A stretch of 5,918 nucleotides of DNA from Thermococcus sp. Its GTDB lineage: Archaea; Methanobacteriota_B; Thermococci; Thermococcales; Thermococcaceae. Position 1 is the stretch's first letter. Every line of letters starts with the position of its first letter. Of the stretch, positions 4,169-5,918 are shown in pieces. Below the pieces are notes generated by a model, which was not told the origin of the DNA, made no database searches, and saw nothing but the letters and a program-made list of their open reading frames with translations. The stretch is from assembly GCA_011050175.1 (NCBI GenBank), contig DRGF01000201.1:1-5918 (forward strand), written 5' to 3'. A program made the translations under genes and the position numbers.

Positions 4169-5911
4169 CTACTTCTCAACTCCCCTCCTCACCTTAACGG
4201 CCAGGCCGCTCTCGAAGGCCTTCAGCTCCTCGCCGTTGAGCAGTGTCTGCCCGGTCGCGAGGAGCTCATCCTTCTCGTTCACGACCAGGACCTCATCGTA
4301 GGGCCTTATCGCCGGGTCGGCATCGACCACGAACTTGGCGAAGACGTTCTTCCCGCGCCTCGCGAAGGGCTCTGCATCCTCGTTGACCACAACGCGCATC
4401 CTCGGGAACGGCAGGATTTCATGGAGCCTCTTTGCCCCCTCGATGCCGAGGGTCAGAAGTCCGTCCTCCGCCCTGAAGGTCGCGAGGTGCTTGCCTTTGG
4501 CCTTTATCTGCCTCGGCATGCCCGTCTTTCTCGAAAGCTCGACGAAAGCGTCCTTGAACGCCTCGCCGGCACCCTCGCCGAACTGGTACTCGGCTATTGC
4601 CACGATGTAACTCCTCGCCTCCCCTTTGGATGGCTTGGTTATAGTGAAGTCTTCCTCACCCTCGCTCTGGGCGAAGGGGTAGCTGAGCGAAAGGTACTTC
4701 GGAACCTCGCCGAATATTGGGTGGTCGACCGTCTCAGGGAACTTCGCCTTAACGCGCTCCGCCCTCTCCTTCGCGCGCTCCACTATCGGCCAGCGCATGG
4801 CTTCCTCACTCACCTTGAAGAAAGCTGAGGCCTTTGTAACCGGCTCGTTCTTCTCAAGGTAGTCTCTGTACTCCAGCAGTCTCTTGTATGCGGCGAACAT
4901 CTTGGGGTGGCTCCGCGCCCTCTCGTCGACGAGCTCCCAGAGCGTTCCCTCTTTTATCGCCTGCTTCACGCGGTTCAGCTCCTCGCGGATCACCCACAGG
5001 TTGTGGAGTGCAAGGAGCCTCGTCCTCTCTTCCTTCGGCATCTCACGGAGCTCCTGGGGGGTGTGGCGTGAGCAGACCGGACAGGAGCAGGGGAAGTACT
5101 CAAGCTCTTCGAGCCTCTTGGTGCCCTCCGGCGTCAGGTAGCGGTCATCCTTGGCGTAGAGGGCGTAGCTGGCGGAGTCAAACAGGTCTATTCCCATGGC
5201 AACCGCCAGGGCGAAAATCATTGGGTGTCCAGCTCCAAAGAGGTGGACGGGCCTGTCCGGCCTCAGGCCCTGTTTGGACGCTATAACAACGTCAACCAGG
5301 TCTTTGTAGCGGTAGCTCTCCATCAGCGGCACGACGGCACCAACGGGGTGGATTTCAAAGTTCATCTCGCTGAGCTTCCTGGCGGCGTACGTCCTCAGGT
5401 CCGGGTAGGTGGAGCCCTGCACGGCGGCGTTCATTGCGATGTTCTTGACGGCCTCCGCCTCCCTGGCCCTTTCAAGGGTTATTTTGAGGTCTTCCTCTGC
5501 CTTTTCCCTCGGTGCGTCCGGCATGGTCGGGATGTCGAGGAAGGTGCCTATATCCACCCCTATCTTCTCCTGGAACTCGATTATCTCCCTGTTCGTAACG
5601 TCCACTCCGCCGTAGCGCATGAGCTGGAAGGAGCCGGAATCGACCTCGATGATGCCGTCGTAGTCGAGGAGCCTGTGGATTCCAATCTCCAGCGCTTTTT
5701 CCCTTAGTTCGGGCGTCTTGTAGATGATGTAGGAGTTGGTGATCACCATCCCGAAGCCCATCTCCTTGAGCTCCCTCGGCGTCACGATGAGCTGTTTCGG
5801 GTTGATGACCGGCATTATCGCAGGCGTCTCTATCGTTTTTCCGTTAACTGTCAGCTTTCCTACCCTTCCGGCGGCGTCTCTCGCCTTGACCTCAAACTTG
5901 AACTCGACCAT
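4169..5911 (-). CDS. tgtA: archaeal tRNA-guanine(15) transglycosylase
   Basis: This 580-residue protein exchanges guanine at position 15 in the D loop of tRNA for 7-cyano-7-deazaguanine (preQ0), the first tRNA-bound step to archaeosine, which stabilises tRNA at high temperature. The catalytic TIM barrel covers about residues 1-345, with the nucleophile D91 in EVDSGSFQ and the second Asp D245 in LFDSASY. Zinc ligands are C275, C277, C280 (CSCPVC) and H303 (ALHNLW). These equal D95, D249, C279, C281, C284 and H307 of the P. horikoshii enzyme with an offset of four, from a slightly shorter N-terminus. Archaeal-specific C-terminal domains follow, ending in a PUA RNA-binding domain at about 505-580 (MRVVVNEDAEPFARRGKNVF onwards). 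ATG 5911 is preceded by TTGAGAG and fits the family start. Length is full and all key residues are present. The promoter lies outside the window. tRNA-Val, a likely substrate, follows on the same strand. Confidence 0.97.
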   Translation of the reverse strand: MVEFKFEVKARDAAGRVGKLTVNGKTIETPAIMPVINPKQLIVTPRELKEMGFGMVITNSYIIYKTPELREKALEIGIHRLLDYDGIIEVDSGSFQLMRYGGVDVTNREIIEFQEKIGVDIGTFLDIPTMPDAPREKAEEDLKITLERAREAEAVKNIAMNAAVQGSTYPDLRTYAARKLSEMNFEIHPVGAVVPLMESYRYKDLVDVVIASKQGLRPDRPVHLFGAGHPMIFALAVAMGIDLFDSASYALYAKDDRYLTPEGTKRLEELEYFPCSCPVCSRHTPQELREMPKEERTRLLALHNLWVIREELNRVKQAIKEGTLWELVDERARSHPKMFAAYKRLLEYRDYLEKNEPVTKASAFFKVSEEAMRWPIVERAKERAERVKAKFPETVDHPIFGEVPKYLSLSYPFAQSEGEEDFTITKPSKGEARSYIVAIAEYQFGEGAGEAFKDAFVELSRKTGMPRQIKAKGKHLATFRAEDGLLTLGIEGAKRLHEILPFPRMRVVVNEDAEPFARRGKNVFAKFVVDADPAIRPYDEVLVVNEKDELLATGQTLLNGEELKAFESGLAVKVRRGVEK

Positions 5912-5918
5912 CTCTCAA

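Noticed and set aside
4335..5707. Several open frames on the plus strand opposite tgtA
   Set aside because: They are antisense shadows of a G+C-rich gene with complete family identity; none resembles a known protein or has a promoter.

Overview
The window looks like a hyperthermophilic euryarchaeon of the order Thermococcales, most probably Thermococcus. It carries an archaeal-type tRNA-guanine transglycosylase whose key residues match the Pyrococcus horikoshii enzyme with a constant offset of four. It also has a tRNA-Val with an encoded CCA end, TATA-box promoters, GGAGG/GGTG-type ribosome sites, and DUF763 and DUF89 genes of archaeal type. The core genes are G+C-rich (39 of 60 bases in 5041-5100 by eye count), which fits Thermococcus better than Pyrococcus.

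Layout. Positions 1-705 (+) hold the 3' part of a DUF763 gene that begins outside the window. Positions 715-2710 (-) hold two overlapping, distinctly A+T-rich genes of unknown function (17 G/C of 60 bases in 2281-2340). Positions 2822-3682 (-) hold a DUF89 / ARMT1-like metal-dependent phosphatase. Positions 3683-4048 contain no convincing protein gene but hold a 307-bp inverted-repeat element. Its two arms each contain a near-perfect hairpin and lie head to head around a structured 212-bp centre. Positions 4049-4125 (-) hold tRNA-Val(TAC), and 4169-5911 (-) holds tgtA, complete.

How it fits together. tgtA makes the first step of archaeosine formation by exchanging guanine 15 of tRNA for preQ0. 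The tRNA-Val just downstream on the same strand has a G at position 15, so it is a probable substrate. DUF89 is a house-cleaning sugar-phosphate or phosphometabolite phosphatase. DUF763 is an uncharacterised archaeal family with a helix-hairpin-helix motif visible here. These genes have no evident link to the two A+T-rich genes.

The part most worth attention is the A+T-rich pair. It sits exactly between the 3' ends of two convergent G+C-rich core genes, has its own TATA box, and is translationally coupled by a 23-nt overlap with a strong ribosome site. The proteins appear cytosolic, with Ig/fibronectin-type beta-sandwich-like segments plus a helical block, and show no catalytic motif I recognise. 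This is the layout of an acquired accessory cassette; its function cannot be read from sequence alone. The second item of interest is the inverted-repeat element, whose right arm begins only three bases from the end of the tRNA gene.
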